Source: an uncultured Bacilli bacterium (GTDB taxonomy: Bacteria > Bacillota_I > Bacilli_A > RF39 > UBA660). From it: DNA of 64,000 bases. The DNA lies in the NCBI GenBank assembly GCA_934090685.1, contig CAKOJN010000002.1:148501-212500 (forward strand). The letters run 5' to 3'. Both the position numbers and the translations under genes were made by a program. A model generated the notes under the pieces. The model saw nothing but the letters and a program-made list of their open reading frames with translations, was not told the origin of the DNA and searched no databases. This document shows positions 1 to 8,948 of this stretch, piece after piece; the stretch's first letter is position 1; each line of letters begins with the position of its first letter.

Positions 1-16
1 TTAAAGGATTTCTTAA

Positions 17-631
17 TTGAATAGAATAGAAGCAATTTGTTTATTTATAAATGATAATGACTTAGTAGTAGATGTTGGGTGTGATCAAGTAGAAGTAGGA
101 ATACTACTTTCTAAAAGAAATATTAAATCTATTGCTAGTGATATAAGTGAAAAAGTAGTTGCTAGTGCTAAGGAGAAAATAAATAAATTAAATTTAAATG
201 ATTATATTGATTTAAGAGTTTCTGATGGACTTGATAATATAAAAGATGGAGAAGCAAATACTTTGGTACTTGCTGGTATGGGTACTCATACAATACTTGA
301 TATATTAAAGAAAACTAATCTTAGATTTAATAAAATAATAACCATATCAAATAATTATCATGATATATTAAGAGATGAAATGAATAAATTAAATTATATA
401 GTTAGTAATGAATTAATAGTATATGAAAATAAAAAATATTATAACTTAATAGTATTTAAAGAAGGGAAAAGAAAATATACTGAAAAAGAGTTATTATTAG
501 GATTAAATCATAAAGATAAAATTATGTATGATAAATATTTAAATTACTTAAAAAATAAATATTTAGAAATACAAAAATCTTCAAATAATCAAAATATAAA
601 AGCAAATAAAATAATTAAATATATAGGCTAA
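17..631 (+). CDS. trmK: tRNA (adenine(22)-N(1))-methyltransferase, TrmK family
   Basis: SAM-dependent enzyme that methylates N1 of adenine 22 in tRNA. The Rossmann motif I reads DVGCDQVEVG (about residues 19-28), where the family has DxGTDHxxLP, and the second hallmark LAGMG appears at about residue 87. The start is TTG at 17, placed about 8 bases after an AAAGGA ribosome site; no better start lies between them. At 204 residues it is slightly shorter than the usual 225-235. In Bacilli trmK follows the main sigma factor gene, which would lie just outside the window. The usual nif3-like downstream partner is absent and a toxin-antitoxin pair sits there instead. Confidence 0.85.
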   Translation: MNRIEAICLFINDNDLVVDVGCDQVEVGILLSKRNIKSIASDISEKVVASAKEKINKLNLNDYIDLRVSDGLDNIKDGEANTLVLAGMGTHTILDILKKTNLRFNKIITISNNYHDILRDEMNKLNYIVSNELIVYENKKYYNLIVFKEGKRKYTEKELLLGLNHKDKIMYDKYLNYLKNKYLEIQKSSNNQNIKANKIIKYIG

Positions 632-649
632 GAAATTAGTCTTTTTTTA
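626..649 (+). terminator. Rho-independent terminator of trmK
   Basis: A 6-bp stem (GGCTAA with TTAGTC, one G-T pair) closes a GAAA loop and is followed by seven T. The trmK stop codon lies in the left arm. Confidence 0.7.
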
Positions 650-678
650 TTGCATATCATTGAAAAATATATTATAAT
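650..678 (+). promoter_or_regulatory. Promoter of the higBA-type operon
   Basis: TTGCAT (650-655), 17-base spacer, TATAAT (673-678). The predicted start of transcription (about 685) falls inside the palindrome described next. Confidence 0.7.
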
Positions 679-681
679 TAT

Positions 682-698
682 ATTACCTAGTAGGTAAT
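682..698. promoter_or_regulatory. Probable autoregulatory operator of the toxin-antitoxin operon
   Basis: Perfect inverted repeat ATTACC-TAGTA-GGTAAT just downstream of the -10 box and before the toxin ribosome site. HigA-type antitoxins with an HTH domain typically repress their own operon through such palindromes; that this one is bound is inference. Confidence 0.55.
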
Positions 699-721
699 CT
701 TTTTAAAGGAGGCGAATTAAT

Positions 722-1069
722 TTGATACTTGAGGTTCATAATAAGAAATTAAAAGGCATATTACAAAATGCTGATACATTAAAGAAAATAATCGGTTTAG
801 AACTATCAAGAATGGTTCTTAGACGTTGTAACGAGTTAATGTCTGCTGATAATTTCAAGGACTATTTAAGTTATGGTATAGGTAGACCACATTTATTAGA
901 AGGAAATTTAAATGGATTTTATGGAATAAGATTAAATGCAAATTATAGACTAATAGTAGAGCCTTTAGTTGATCAAATTAATGAAAAAACTTTAAAAGAA
1001 TGTAAAAATATAAATATAAAAGGAGTGATGGATTATCATGATGGAAAATATAATTGGCTTATCCCTTGA
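722..1069 (+). CDS. HigB-like toxin (RelE/ParE superfamily)
   Basis: Small basic protein of 115 residues. The C-terminal half carries GFYGIRLNANYRLIVEP (about residues 67-83), the beta-strand signature of HigB/RelE mRNA-cleaving toxins, where the conserved Arg and Tyr contribute to the ribonuclease fold. The start is TTG at 722, eight bases after a strong AAAGGAGG site; no ATG lies nearby. The 3' end overlaps the antitoxin gene by 32 bases, the toxin-first order typical of higBA. The promoter and palindromic operator lie directly upstream. A ribosome-dependent mRNA interferase is expected from family knowledge; the activity is not shown. Confidence 0.75.
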   Translation: MILEVHNKKLKGILQNADTLKKIIGLELSRMVLRRCNELMSADNFKDYLSYGIGRPHLLEGNLNGFYGIRLNANYRLIVEPLVDQINEKTLKECKNINIKGVMDYHDGKYNWLIP

Positions 1070-2126
1070 TTTAATAACTCACCCAGGCGAAACTCTAAAA
1101 GAGGTAATAGAAAATAATAATATTTCTCAAGAAGAATTAGCAATTAGAACTGAATACACACCAAAGCATATTAGTGAAGTGCTAAATGGTAAAAAAGGAA
1201 TATCTAATTCTTTTGCAATTGCACTTGAATATGCCTTAGGTATAAGTGCTGAATTTTGGTGTAATTTGCAATGTATTTATGATAAAAATATAGATGAAGT
1301 AGAAAAATTAAATAATATAGATAGAAAAGAATATGCTGTTTTAAAAGAATTGAAAGAAGTTGTAGCATACTTAAAGAAAATAAACTTGCTTAGTAAAGAT
1401 CTAAATGATACAAGTATAATTTTAAAACTTAGAAAACTTTTAAATGTTAATAATCTTTTAAGCATACCTAATTTACCTATACAACAGGTTGCTTTTAGAG
1501 GAACTAAAAATAAAATTAATATATATGTTTTATATGCATGGCAAAAAATATGTGAAATATTAACTTATAACGATAATATTGTTGAACATTTTGATAAAGA
1601 AAAGTTGATAAAAAGAATTAACGATATTAAAGATACTATGTTTCTAGAACCAACTGAAATGATAGTTGAATTAAAACAAATTTTTAAGGAGTGTGGAATT
1701 TCATTTAATGTAGTTAAACATTTTAAAGGTGCTCCTGTACAGGGATTTATTAAAAAGAAAAATGATCAAGTTATATTATGTCTAACTATTAGGCAATCTT
1801 TTGCTGATATTTTTTGGTTTACTTTATTTCACGAAATAGGGCATTTATTAAATGATGATTTTAAGAAATCTTATATTGATTATAATTTTATAGATAGTAA
1901 AGAAGAAAAAAATGCGGATGAGTTTGCGAGAAATACATTGATAAATAGTGATGAATATAATTCTTTTATTAGTAAAAATATATTAAATATAAAGAGTATA
2001 AATGATTTTTCAAAATCACAAAATATTATTCCTTCTATTGTAATAGGTAGGATACAAAATGATAAAAAAGATTATTCATTTTTGACACAGTATAAAGAAA
2101 GATATACATGGATAGAGAAGTCTTGA
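1038..2126 (+). CDS. HigA-like antitoxin fused to an ImmA/IrrE metallopeptidase domain
   Basis: Two domains are visible. Residues about 10-75 are a HigA/XRE helix-turn-helix (HPGETLKEVIEN, ISQEELAIRT, HISEVLNGK). Residues about 220-320 form an ImmA/IrrE-like zinc peptidase with HEIGH at 265-269 and a downstream ADEFA segment supplying the third metal ligand. A plain HigA is about 100 residues, so this 362-residue form is an antitoxin-protease fusion. The start at 1038 overlaps the toxin and follows AAAAGGAG with a rather long 12-base gap. The N-terminal half would neutralise the toxin and bind the operator; the protease half could process a repressor or the antitoxin itself under stress, which is inference. 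Confidence 0.8.
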   Translation: MMENIIGLSLDLITHPGETLKEVIENNNISQEELAIRTEYTPKHISEVLNGKKGISNSFAIALEYALGISAEFWCNLQCIYDKNIDEVEKLNNIDRKEYAVLKELKEVVAYLKKINLLSKDLNDTSIILKLRKLLNVNNLLSIPNLPIQQVAFRGTKNKINIYVLYAWQKICEILTYNDNIVEHFDKEKLIKRINDIKDTMFLEPTEMIVELKQIFKECGISFNVVKHFKGAPVQGFIKKKNDQVILCLTIRQSFADIFWFTLFHEIGHLLNDDFKKSYIDYNFIDSKEEKNADEFARNTLINSDEYNSFISKNILNIKSINDFSKSQNIIPSIVIGRIQNDKKDYSFLTQYKERYTWIEKS

Positions 2127-2178
2127 TGACTTTTCTATTTATTTGTGATAAAATTATTTAGTCGAAAGGGTGATTAAT

Positions 2179-2835
2179 ATGAGAAAGTTTTTAAAGTATG
2201 TTTTGACACTTAGTTTTTTATTCATGCTTTGTTCATGTGGTCTTAATTATAAAACTGAGACTAAGGATGGAAAAACAGTATACAATATTGAAAATAAAAA
2301 ATATATAGAAAGTGATAAAGAAACAAATTTGATTAAAATAGATGTTAAAGATAAAGGAATTATAATAGCAGAGCTTTATCCTGATGTAGCACCAATAACA
2401 GTAGAAAACTTTAAGAAGTTAGTTAATGATAAATTTTATGATGGGTTAATATTTCATAGAATTATAAAAGACTTTATGATTCAAACAGGAGATCCATTAG
2501 GAACTGGTATTGGTGGTAGTGATGAAAATATTAAGGGTGAGTTTAGTGAAAATGGAGTAGAAAATAATTTATCTCATACAAGAGGAGTACTTTCAATGGC
2601 AAGACGTGGAAGCAATCCTGAAACAGAAGAAACTATGAATTCAGCAAGTAGTCAATTCTTTATAGTACATAAAGATTCAACATATTTAGATGGAAAATAT
2701 GCTGCGTTTGGAAAAGTTATTAATGGTATGAGTGTAGTTGATGATCTTGCTATTTCACAAACTGATGATAATGATAAACCACTTAGTGATAAAGTAATAA
2801 CATCAATTAGATTTGTTAGTCTTTTAGAGGAATAA
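2179..2835 (+). CDS. Cyclophilin-type peptidyl-prolyl isomerase, predicted lipoprotein
   Basis: Residues 1-19 are a lipoprotein signal: basic start, hydrophobic core and a LCSC lipobox (the Cys at -2 is unusual). The remainder from about residue 55 is a cyclophilin domain with FHRIIKDFMIQTGDP, GVLSMARRG, SSQFFIVH and FGKVINGM, which include the catalytic Arg and the Phe/Gln of the proline pocket. It probably folds exported proteins on the outer face of the membrane. The ATG at 2179 is preferred over a GTG at 2170 because AAAGGG lies 8 bases before it. A weak promoter is possible (TTGATG at 2123, TAAAAT near 2149). folD starts 2 bases after the stop. Confidence 0.85.
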   Translation: MRKFLKYVLTLSFLFMLCSCGLNYKTETKDGKTVYNIENKKYIESDKETNLIKIDVKDKGIIIAELYPDVAPITVENFKKLVNDKFYDGLIFHRIIKDFMIQTGDPLGTGIGGSDENIKGEFSENGVENNLSHTRGVLSMARRGSNPETEETMNSASSQFFIVHKDSTYLDGKYAAFGKVINGMSVVDDLAISQTDDNDKPLSDKVITSIRFVSLLEE

Positions 2836-2837
2836 AT

Positions 2838-3680
2838 ATGGAAATAATGGATGGAAAGAATCTTTCAAATATAATAAAAGATGATTTAAGAAAAGAAATA
2901 TCTATGTATGTTCAAACACCTATTTTAGCAGTTATAACAATAGGTGATGATGAAGCATCTAAAGTATATGTAAATAATAAGAGAAAATCATGTGAACAAG
3001 TGGGTATAAGTTTTATGCATTTTGATTACTTAAGTGAAGTAAAAGAAAGTGTAGTAATTAACAAAATAAAAGAATTAAATAAAGATGTATCTGTAAATGG
3101 AATAATAGTTCAGTTACCAATCCCAGACAATTTTAATGTAGATAAAATTATTAATACAATAGATGTATCTAAAGATGTAGATGGTCTTACTAATGAATCT
3201 AAAATAAGAAGAATGAATAATAAAAATAGTTTAATACCATGTACAACTAAAGGAATATTAGAACTGCTTGATTATTATAAAATAAATATGGAATCTAAAA
3301 GAGTAGTAGTAGTTGGTAGAAGTGAGTTAGTCGGAACTCCTACTTATCAAGAATGTTTAAAAAGAAATGCTACTGTTACGATATGTCACTCTAAAACTAA
3401 AGATTTAGAAAGTATAACTAGAGAAGCAGATATATTAATAGTTGCGACAGGTCATAAATATTTAATAGATAAAAATATGATAAAAAAAGGATGCGTTATT
3501 ATAGATGTTGGGATAAGTCGTGATAGTGGTAAATTATATGGTGATGTTAATCCTAATGTTAGTGACAAGTGTTCTTATCTTACACCAGTACCTGGTGGAG
3601 TAGGACCTATGACAGTAGTTATGTTACTTAAAAATACTTTTATAGCATATAAAAGTCAACATGGTGTTAAAGATGTATAA
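2838..3680 (+). CDS. folD: Bifunctional methylenetetrahydrofolate dehydrogenase / methenyltetrahydrofolate cyclohydrolase
   Basis: Interconverts 5,10-methylene-, 5,10-methenyl- and 10-formyl-tetrahydrofolate with NADP. Visible hallmarks: SKVYVNNKRKSCEQVGI containing the catalytic Tyr and Lys, GIIVQLPIP with the conserved Gln, KDVDGL, the nucleotide-binding VVVVGRSELVGTP, and the C-terminal PVPGGVGPMTVVML. The family motif PCTPxG reads PCTTKG here. Length (280 residues) is normal. It follows the cyclophilin gene by 2 bases and overlaps the next gene by 20, so the three are probably cotranscribed. Confidence 0.95.
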   Translation: MEIMDGKNLSNIIKDDLRKEISMYVQTPILAVITIGDDEASKVYVNNKRKSCEQVGISFMHFDYLSEVKESVVINKIKELNKDVSVNGIIVQLPIPDNFNVDKIINTIDVSKDVDGLTNESKIRRMNNKNSLIPCTTKGILELLDYYKINMESKRVVVVGRSELVGTPTYQECLKRNATVTICHSKTKDLESITREADILIVATGHKYLIDKNMIKKGCVIIDVGISRDSGKLYGDVNPNVSDKCSYLTPVPGGVGPMTVVMLLKNTFIAYKSQHGVKDV

Positions 3681-4494
3681 AGAAATAGAAAGAAGTATAG
3701 TAAAAACTTATAGGAAAGAAATATGGGCTAGATTTATTAAAGGTGTTAAAGAATTTGAACTTGTAAAAGATAAAGATAAAATAGCTGTATGTATTTCAGG
3801 TGGTAAAGATTCATTTTTACTTGCTAAGTGTATGCAAGAATTAAAACGTCATGGTAAAATTGATTTTGAAGTTGTATTTATATGTATGAATCCTGGATAC
3901 AATGAAAAGAATCTTGAACTTATAAAATCAAACGCTGAAAAGATGAATATAGATTTGCATATATTTAATAGTAATATATTTGATATAGTTGATAAGCAAA
4001 TTAAATCTCCTTGCTATTTATGTGCTAGAATGAGAAGAGGATGTCTTTATAATGAAGCGCAAAGACTTGGATGTAATAAAATAGCATTAGGTCACCATTT
4101 TGATGATGTAGTAGAAACTATATTATTAAGTATGTTTTATGCATCTGAATATAAAACTATGATGCCCAAGTTACATAGTGAAAACTTTGAAGGAATGGAA
4201 CTTATAAGACCACTTTATTATGTTAGAGAAAAAGATATTATAAGATTTGCTAAAGGAAATGATTTAACATTCTTAAATTGTGCGTGTAAATTTGCTGAGA
4301 AGAATCAAACTGAAAACACATCAAAAAGAAAAGAAATAAAAGAGTTATTAAATGAACTTAAAAAAATTAATCCTAATGTTGATAGTAATATATTTAAAAG
4401 TACATTTGATATTAATTTAAATACTGTACTTGGTTATCATAAAACAAAGGATGATACTTATTGTTTTTTAGATGATTATGATAAAAAGGACTAA
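3661..4494 (+). CDS. TtcA-family PP-loop ATPase, probable tRNA 2-thiocytidine synthase
   Basis: The PP-loop SGGKDS (about residues 46-51) binds ATP and adenylates the target base. PCYLCARMRRG gives the CxxC pair, and NCACKFAEK near residue 207 supplies the further Cys positions that hold the Fe-S cluster in TtcA. GHHFDDVVET is the second conserved block. TtcA thiolates cytidine 32 of tRNA; Firmicute homologues are less well studied, so the exact target is uncertain. The start is either ATG 3661 (overlapping folD by 20 bases) or ATG 3673; neither has a good ribosome site, so translation is probably coupled to folD. Confidence 0.75.
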   Translation: MVLKMYKEIERSIVKTYRKEIWARFIKGVKEFELVKDKDKIAVCISGGKDSFLLAKCMQELKRHGKIDFEVVFICMNPGYNEKNLELIKSNAEKMNIDLHIFNSNIFDIVDKQIKSPCYLCARMRRGCLYNEAQRLGCNKIALGHHFDDVVETILLSMFYASEYKTMMPKLHSENFEGMELIRPLYYVREKDIIRFAKGNDLTFLNCACKFAEKNQTENTSKRKEIKELLNELKKINPNVDSNIFKSTFDINLNTVLGYHKTKDDTYCFLDDYDKKD

Positions 4495-4507
4495 TAGTCT
4501 TTTTTTA
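4483..4507 (+). terminator. Terminator after the folD/ttcA-like operon
   Basis: GACT-AAT-AGTC hairpin extended by A-T pairs and followed by a run of T; the stop codon lies within the loop region. Confidence 0.7.
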
Positions 4508-4509
4508 AT

Positions 4510-4537
4510 TTGCAATATTTTTAAAAAACTGTATAAT
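4510..4537 (+). promoter_or_regulatory. Promoter of the first giant prepilin gene
   Basis: TTGCAA (4510-4515), 16-base spacer, TATAAT (4532-4537). Confidence 0.6.
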
Positions 4538-4604
4538 TATAGTTAAGATAGCACGTTGTACACAATAAACTTTATGTAAGAATAATATTTAAGGGGTGCA
4601 TACC

Positions 4605-7400
4605 ATGAAAAATAAAAAAGGATTCACATTAGTAGAGGTTCTAGCAGTAATAGCAATTTTGATGATTTTAGTGATTTTATCAGTTCCAAGAATAAGAGTA
4701 TTATATGATAAAGCAAAAGAAAATGCTTTTTTAACAGAGTTTAAAAATTTAGAAAGACAAATTACTAATAAAGAAGTAATGGCTAAAATGAATAAAAAGA
4801 AAATAGTAGCAATATCTAGTGAGGATGAAACATCATTAGAACTTTCAAATAAAGATTTTAAATATTGTATAGATTTAAATAAAAATGGTACTTTTTCTAG
4901 AATGCAAGCATCTGATGGTAAAAATTATATAGAAGCAAACCGTGGTGATGATATTCATTCTTTTACAAGCAAGAATATTACTAAAGGTGGATATGATAAA
5001 TTAAGATGTGTTTTTGATGAGAATAGATCACTTAAAAATGTTATTCTTGCAGATAATAAATCTTATCCAGATAATAAGAAATCTGTAACTGTAGAAAGTG
5101 AAAATGGAATAGACTTTTCAAAAGCAGCAAGTGCAACTAACGGAATAGGTTTATTTTATAACTATAACTCAGATGATATTAATAAAGATGGTAAAGTTGA
5201 CAAAACATATTATTTTAGAGGGTCTGTTACTAATAATAATGTAATATTTGCAAATATATGTTGGAAAGTTGTTAAGATAGCAGAGGATGGTGCTGTTAAA
5301 TTAATTTACAATGGTGAACCTTATCATGGGCAATGTAATAATTGGAATTATATTTCTTATGATTATTATGGTGAAACTACTGATTATGCAAGTGATAAAG
5401 ATAGCAATGCTAAAAAAATTATAGATGATTGGTATAAAGATTTCATTTTAAAATATGGTGAATATGTTCAAGATACATCATATTGTAATGATAGAAGTAA
5501 AGATGAAAATGGTGCATATAACTCTAAAAATAGATTAAATGGGAGTGTAAAGACTCCAACTAATAAATGTAATAATGAAGATAGTTTTACTGTTGATAGT
5601 AAGATAGGCAATGGATTATTAAAGTATCCAGCAGCACTACTAACTGCAGATGAATATATTTATTCTGGAGGAATAAAAAATGGTATTTGGACAATGACAC
5701 CTTCTGGTGATAATAAAATATATTTATCTAATGGTTTGTATTCTGAATATGTTAATTCTAAATATGGAATTGCACCTGTGATTGCATTGAATGCAAAGGC
5801 CACAGTTAAATATGGTGATGGTTCCTCATCAAAACCATATGTTATTAGAACGAGCACTTCTGCAATTGATGCTAAAAATTGTGCAACTAATATATATAAA
5901 AAAGGTACAATATTAAATAAAATATTAAGCGATAATTGTGCATACCCAGCAAATAAGAAAAGTGAAAATGTTATAAAAGATACTGGAATTGATTTTGAAT
6001 ACAGTTCTATAAGCGTTCCAATTAATTATTATCTTTATGTTAGTTCTTGGGAAAGTAATGTTCAAATGGATGGAGAAATTGAATTTTATAAAGAATTAAA
6101 TGTTGATAGTGAAACTGGAGAATTAAATTTATCTGGTAAAATGATTAAAGGTTCATGGAATACTAACGAAATTTGCACTAGTAGTTCATGCCCTGTAACA
6201 GGATACTTTTTTAAAGCAGCACACGGTTCATATTATAAAGTAAAATCTTTTTATGATTCGAAAAATGCAAATGTATTTTATTCTTATAAAGAAACTACTT
6301 ATAGTGGATTTAATGGATTTGGATTATATTATACTGAGGACAATAATTTTTCCGAAGGAGGAAAAAGAATATATTTTTATAGAGGCGATGTTAATAACAA
6401 TTATGTTGCATTTGGTAATATGTGTTTTAATATTATGCGTACAGATGAAAAAGATAATGTAAGATTAATTTATTATGGGGAATATATAGATAATAAATGT
6501 CAAGCTAAATATCCAGGGATTAATACATCATATTCCTATGGTGTTTATGATAATACATATGTTGGTTATATGACTGGGGATATGGTTCAAACAGAAACTG
6601 GCGAATATTATAAAATATCTCCGAATGCTGAATATTATTTTAGTAGTGATTATGAATATAACAATGAAACTAAAAAATATAAGTTAAAAGGTAATATAAT
6701 TAATGGAAAATGGAATACTGATAAAATTTGTACTTCCACATCGTGCCCAGTAAAAGATTACTACACATGTTTCGAAAATTCAAAAAATGCAGAATGCGAA
6801 AAGTTTATTAAAATAAACGGGTTTAATTCATGGGCACATTATTATGCAGATGGGGATATTGCTCAATGGACTTCTTATGTTACAGAAATTAAATATCAAA
6901 GCGAGTCTTATGCAAAAAGTACAAGTAATAAATATGATAGTAAAATAAAAAAAGAAATAGATAAATGGTATGAAAAAAATATCAAACCTACTGACATTAA
7001 ATTAGCTGATACAGTTTTTTGTAATGATAGGAGTATTGTTAATGCCAATACTGGATATGGCGATATTCAAACAGATTATGATTCATACAATGAGAAAAAA
7101 TTTACATACATATGTAAACAAAGTAACGATAAGTTTACTACTTCAGCGTCAAATGGTAATGGTAAACTAAAATATCCTATAGGTTTGCCAACACGTTATG
7201 AATTAAAAATTATGGATAATTCGGTTAACTATTATGCTAAAACTATTACACCTGGTCGATTTATATCTAGTGCGTTTGTTTATGGAGGTGGGTTTTCGGG
7301 AAGTGAAATTTACCCAGTGATAGCAGTACCTGGTTCAACATATATTTCTCAAGGCAATGGAAGAATTGATGATCCATATTTAATAAGAGGAGGTAAGTAA
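4605..7400 (+). CDS. Giant prepilin-like protein with repeated extracellular domains
   Basis: The N-terminus KKGFTLVEVLAVIAIL is a textbook type IV prepilin/pseudopilin leader: cleavage before Phe, Glu at mature position 5, then a hydrophobic helix. A normal pilin is 100-200 residues; this is 931. The ectodomain holds blocks around YYFRGSVTNNNVIFANICW, KLIYNGE, WYKDF, CNDRS, KYPAALLTADEY, WTMTPSGD and APVIALNA, ending in a GxGSxxxPYVI motif; a second set fills residues about 440-931 and closes with GNGRIDDPYLI. Internal motifs of the type KGSWNTNEICTSSSCPV occur twice. The ATG at 4605 follows AAGGGG by 8 bases, better than a GTG at 4596. Probably a surface adhesin or minor pilus tip; function unproven. 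Confidence 0.75.
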   Translation: MKNKKGFTLVEVLAVIAILMILVILSVPRIRVLYDKAKENAFLTEFKNLERQITNKEVMAKMNKKKIVAISSEDETSLELSNKDFKYCIDLNKNGTFSRMQASDGKNYIEANRGDDIHSFTSKNITKGGYDKLRCVFDENRSLKNVILADNKSYPDNKKSVTVESENGIDFSKAASATNGIGLFYNYNSDDINKDGKVDKTYYFRGSVTNNNVIFANICWKVVKIAEDGAVKLIYNGEPYHGQCNNWNYISYDYYGETTDYASDKDSNAKKIIDDWYKDFILKYGEYVQDTSYCNDRSKDENGAYNSKNRLNGSVKTPTNKCNNEDSFTVDSKIGNGLLKYPAALLTADEYIYSGGIKNGIWTMTPSGDNKIYLSNGLYSEYVNSKYGIAPVIALNAKATVKYGDGSSSKPYVIRTSTSAIDAKNCATNIYKKGTILNKILSDNCAYPANKKSENVIKDTGIDFEYSSISVPINYYLYVSSWESNVQMDGEIEFYKELNVDSETGELNLSGKMIKGSWNTNEICTSSSCPVTGYFFKAAHGSYYKVKSFYDSKNANVFYSYKETTYSGFNGFGLYYTEDNNFSEGGKRIYFYRGDVNNNYVAFGNMCFNIMRTDEKDNVRLIYYGEYIDNKCQAKYPGINTSYSYGVYDNTYVGYMTGDMVQTETGEYYKISPNAEYYFSSDYEYNNETKKYKLKGNIINGKWNTDKICTSTSCPVKDYYTCFENSKNAECEKFIKINGFNSWAHYYADGDIAQWTSYVTEIKYQSESYAKSTSNKYDSKIKKEIDKWYEKNIKPTDIKLADTVFCNDRSIVNANTGYGDIQTDYDSYNEKKFTYICKQSNDKFTTSASNGNGKLKYPIGLPTRYELKIMDNSVNYYAKTITPGRFISSAFVYGGGFSGSEIYPVIAVPGSTYISQGNGRIDDPYLIRGGK

Positions 7401-7401
7401 A

Positions 7402-8898
7402 ATGAAAAAAAATGGTTTTACTTTAATAGAACTTTTAGCAGTCATGGCAATAGTTGCAGTTTTATCAATTATTGCTGTTCCTAGTATACTTAAATTATAT
7501 AATGATTCATTAGAAAATTCTTTTAAAACTGAATCTTTAGCGGTACTTAAAGGTATTGATGATGACATATCAATCGATTATGATGATATAAATGAATATG
7601 ATTGTACTAAAGGTAATGAAAGTATATACAAAAGATGTAGCATAAAAATTATGAATGGAAAACCTGTTTTGGAAGCAGAAGGAGCAGGTAAGTTTTCAGA
7701 TTTTTCAGCATATGAAGTATCTTTAGATGGAAGCGGATATGTTGTTCGTGTAGGTAAATTAGAAAACTATGTTGAAGAAAATGTTACTACAAGTTATTCT
7801 TTAATTGATAAAGAAAATAATAAACTTAGCGAGAAATTTACTGAACAAAAATTTTCTGATATTGCTAAGACTATTGAAGAAGTACCAGAATTAAAAGGAA
7901 AATTTGTTGAGTTTAATGCATTATTAACGGGTGACTATAGTAAGGTGGGCAATTTTAGTAGGGCATTTTATTATACAAACTCAACCTATATAAACGATAA
8001 TAAATTATTTGGTGGTGTAACAAATATTAATGAAGATATGAGCGAATCTAGTGGTACTATAGAACTTAAAATGCCGATATTTATAGCATCTTTTGATATA
8101 TCTGATAAAGAAAGTGGAATTTACCAATTTGAGTCACAGGGAATTAGGGGCAATTATAGTTTTATGATATTACCCAAAAATGAAATGATTGAACAATTAA
8201 AAAGTATTGAAGATGAAGAAGATTTAAATCGAAATATGCTGGATATTATTTATAATACTTCGATTTATTCTAATGAAGATGATACGTTTTTGTTTGGAGA
8301 TTATGAACTTCGAGGAAATAGATATAATCTATCTAGTCCTGTATTGACCTTAGAAGGCGGAGAAACTTATTATTTAATTATAATATTGATGAATTTAGAT
8401 AATAAGGTTGAAGAAACTAGTGTGATAAATCAAATTTCAATGACTAAAATAAGAGGAAATGGCATAAGACTTAAAGGCGACAAAAAAATATTACTATTGC
8501 CTTCTGAAGTAAGTAAATATAAAGATGCTGGAATAATTTCTAACAACGGTATATTAAAAGAAAATAAAAATTATGTATCTTATAGTAACTTAAAAAAACA
8601 AGTAGGTGATTATAACTATTTGTATATTATTAAAAAAAATGATTCATTAAACAATATCAATAGAAATATATATGTTGTATCCGAAAAATATACAGATTAC
8701 TTTAAGCATTATGGTCGTTCATATTATTTTGAAAAAGCAACTGATAAATATAAACTATATTGTTCTTTATCAAATTCTTATTCTGATTATTATTGTAGTG
8801 CTGATTGTGATGAGAGTGGATATGTTATAGTTGAAAGTACCGAAACATCGTTTGTAAAATATTATTTTATTTTACCAAGTTATTGTCCACCACAATAA
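7402..8898 (+). CDS. Large prepilin-like protein
   Basis: Starts with KKNGFTLIELLAVMAIVAVL, a prepilin leader with Gly before Phe and Glu at +5, then about 460 residues of ectodomain without a recognisable enzyme motif. The C-terminal 60 residues contain a CSLSNSYSDYYCSADC cluster and end CPPQ, suggesting disulphides outside the cell. It begins 1 base after the preceding giant prepilin stop with an AGGAGG site, so the two are one operon and may assemble together. It lacks the FRG and closing GxGT motifs of its neighbour, so it may play a different structural role. Function unknown. Confidence 0.7.
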   Translation: MKKNGFTLIELLAVMAIVAVLSIIAVPSILKLYNDSLENSFKTESLAVLKGIDDDISIDYDDINEYDCTKGNESIYKRCSIKIMNGKPVLEAEGAGKFSDFSAYEVSLDGSGYVVRVGKLENYVEENVTTSYSLIDKENNKLSEKFTEQKFSDIAKTIEEVPELKGKFVEFNALLTGDYSKVGNFSRAFYYTNSTYINDNKLFGGVTNINEDMSESSGTIELKMPIFIASFDISDKESGIYQFESQGIRGNYSFMILPKNEMIEQLKSIEDEEDLNRNMLDIIYNTSIYSNEDDTFLFGDYELRGNRYNLSSPVLTLEGGETYYLIIILMNLDNKVEETSVINQISMTKIRGNGIRLKGDKKILLLPSEVSKYKDAGIISNNGILKENKNYVSYSNLKKQVGDYNYLYIIKKNDSLNNINRNIYVVSEKYTDYFKHYGRSYYFEKATDKYKLYCSLSNSYSDYYCSADCDESGYVIVESTETSFVKYYFILPSYCPPQ

Positions 8899-8933
8899 AA
8901 AACTCTTGAGTTTTAAACTCAAGAGTTTTTTGT
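8897..8933. terminator. Bidirectional terminator between the prepilin operon and rpsD
   Basis: AAAACTCTTGAG and CTCAAGAGTTTT form a perfect 12-bp stem with A and T runs on both sides, so it can serve both converging genes. Confidence 0.9.
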
Positions 8934-8948
8934 TTACATATTAGTTCA

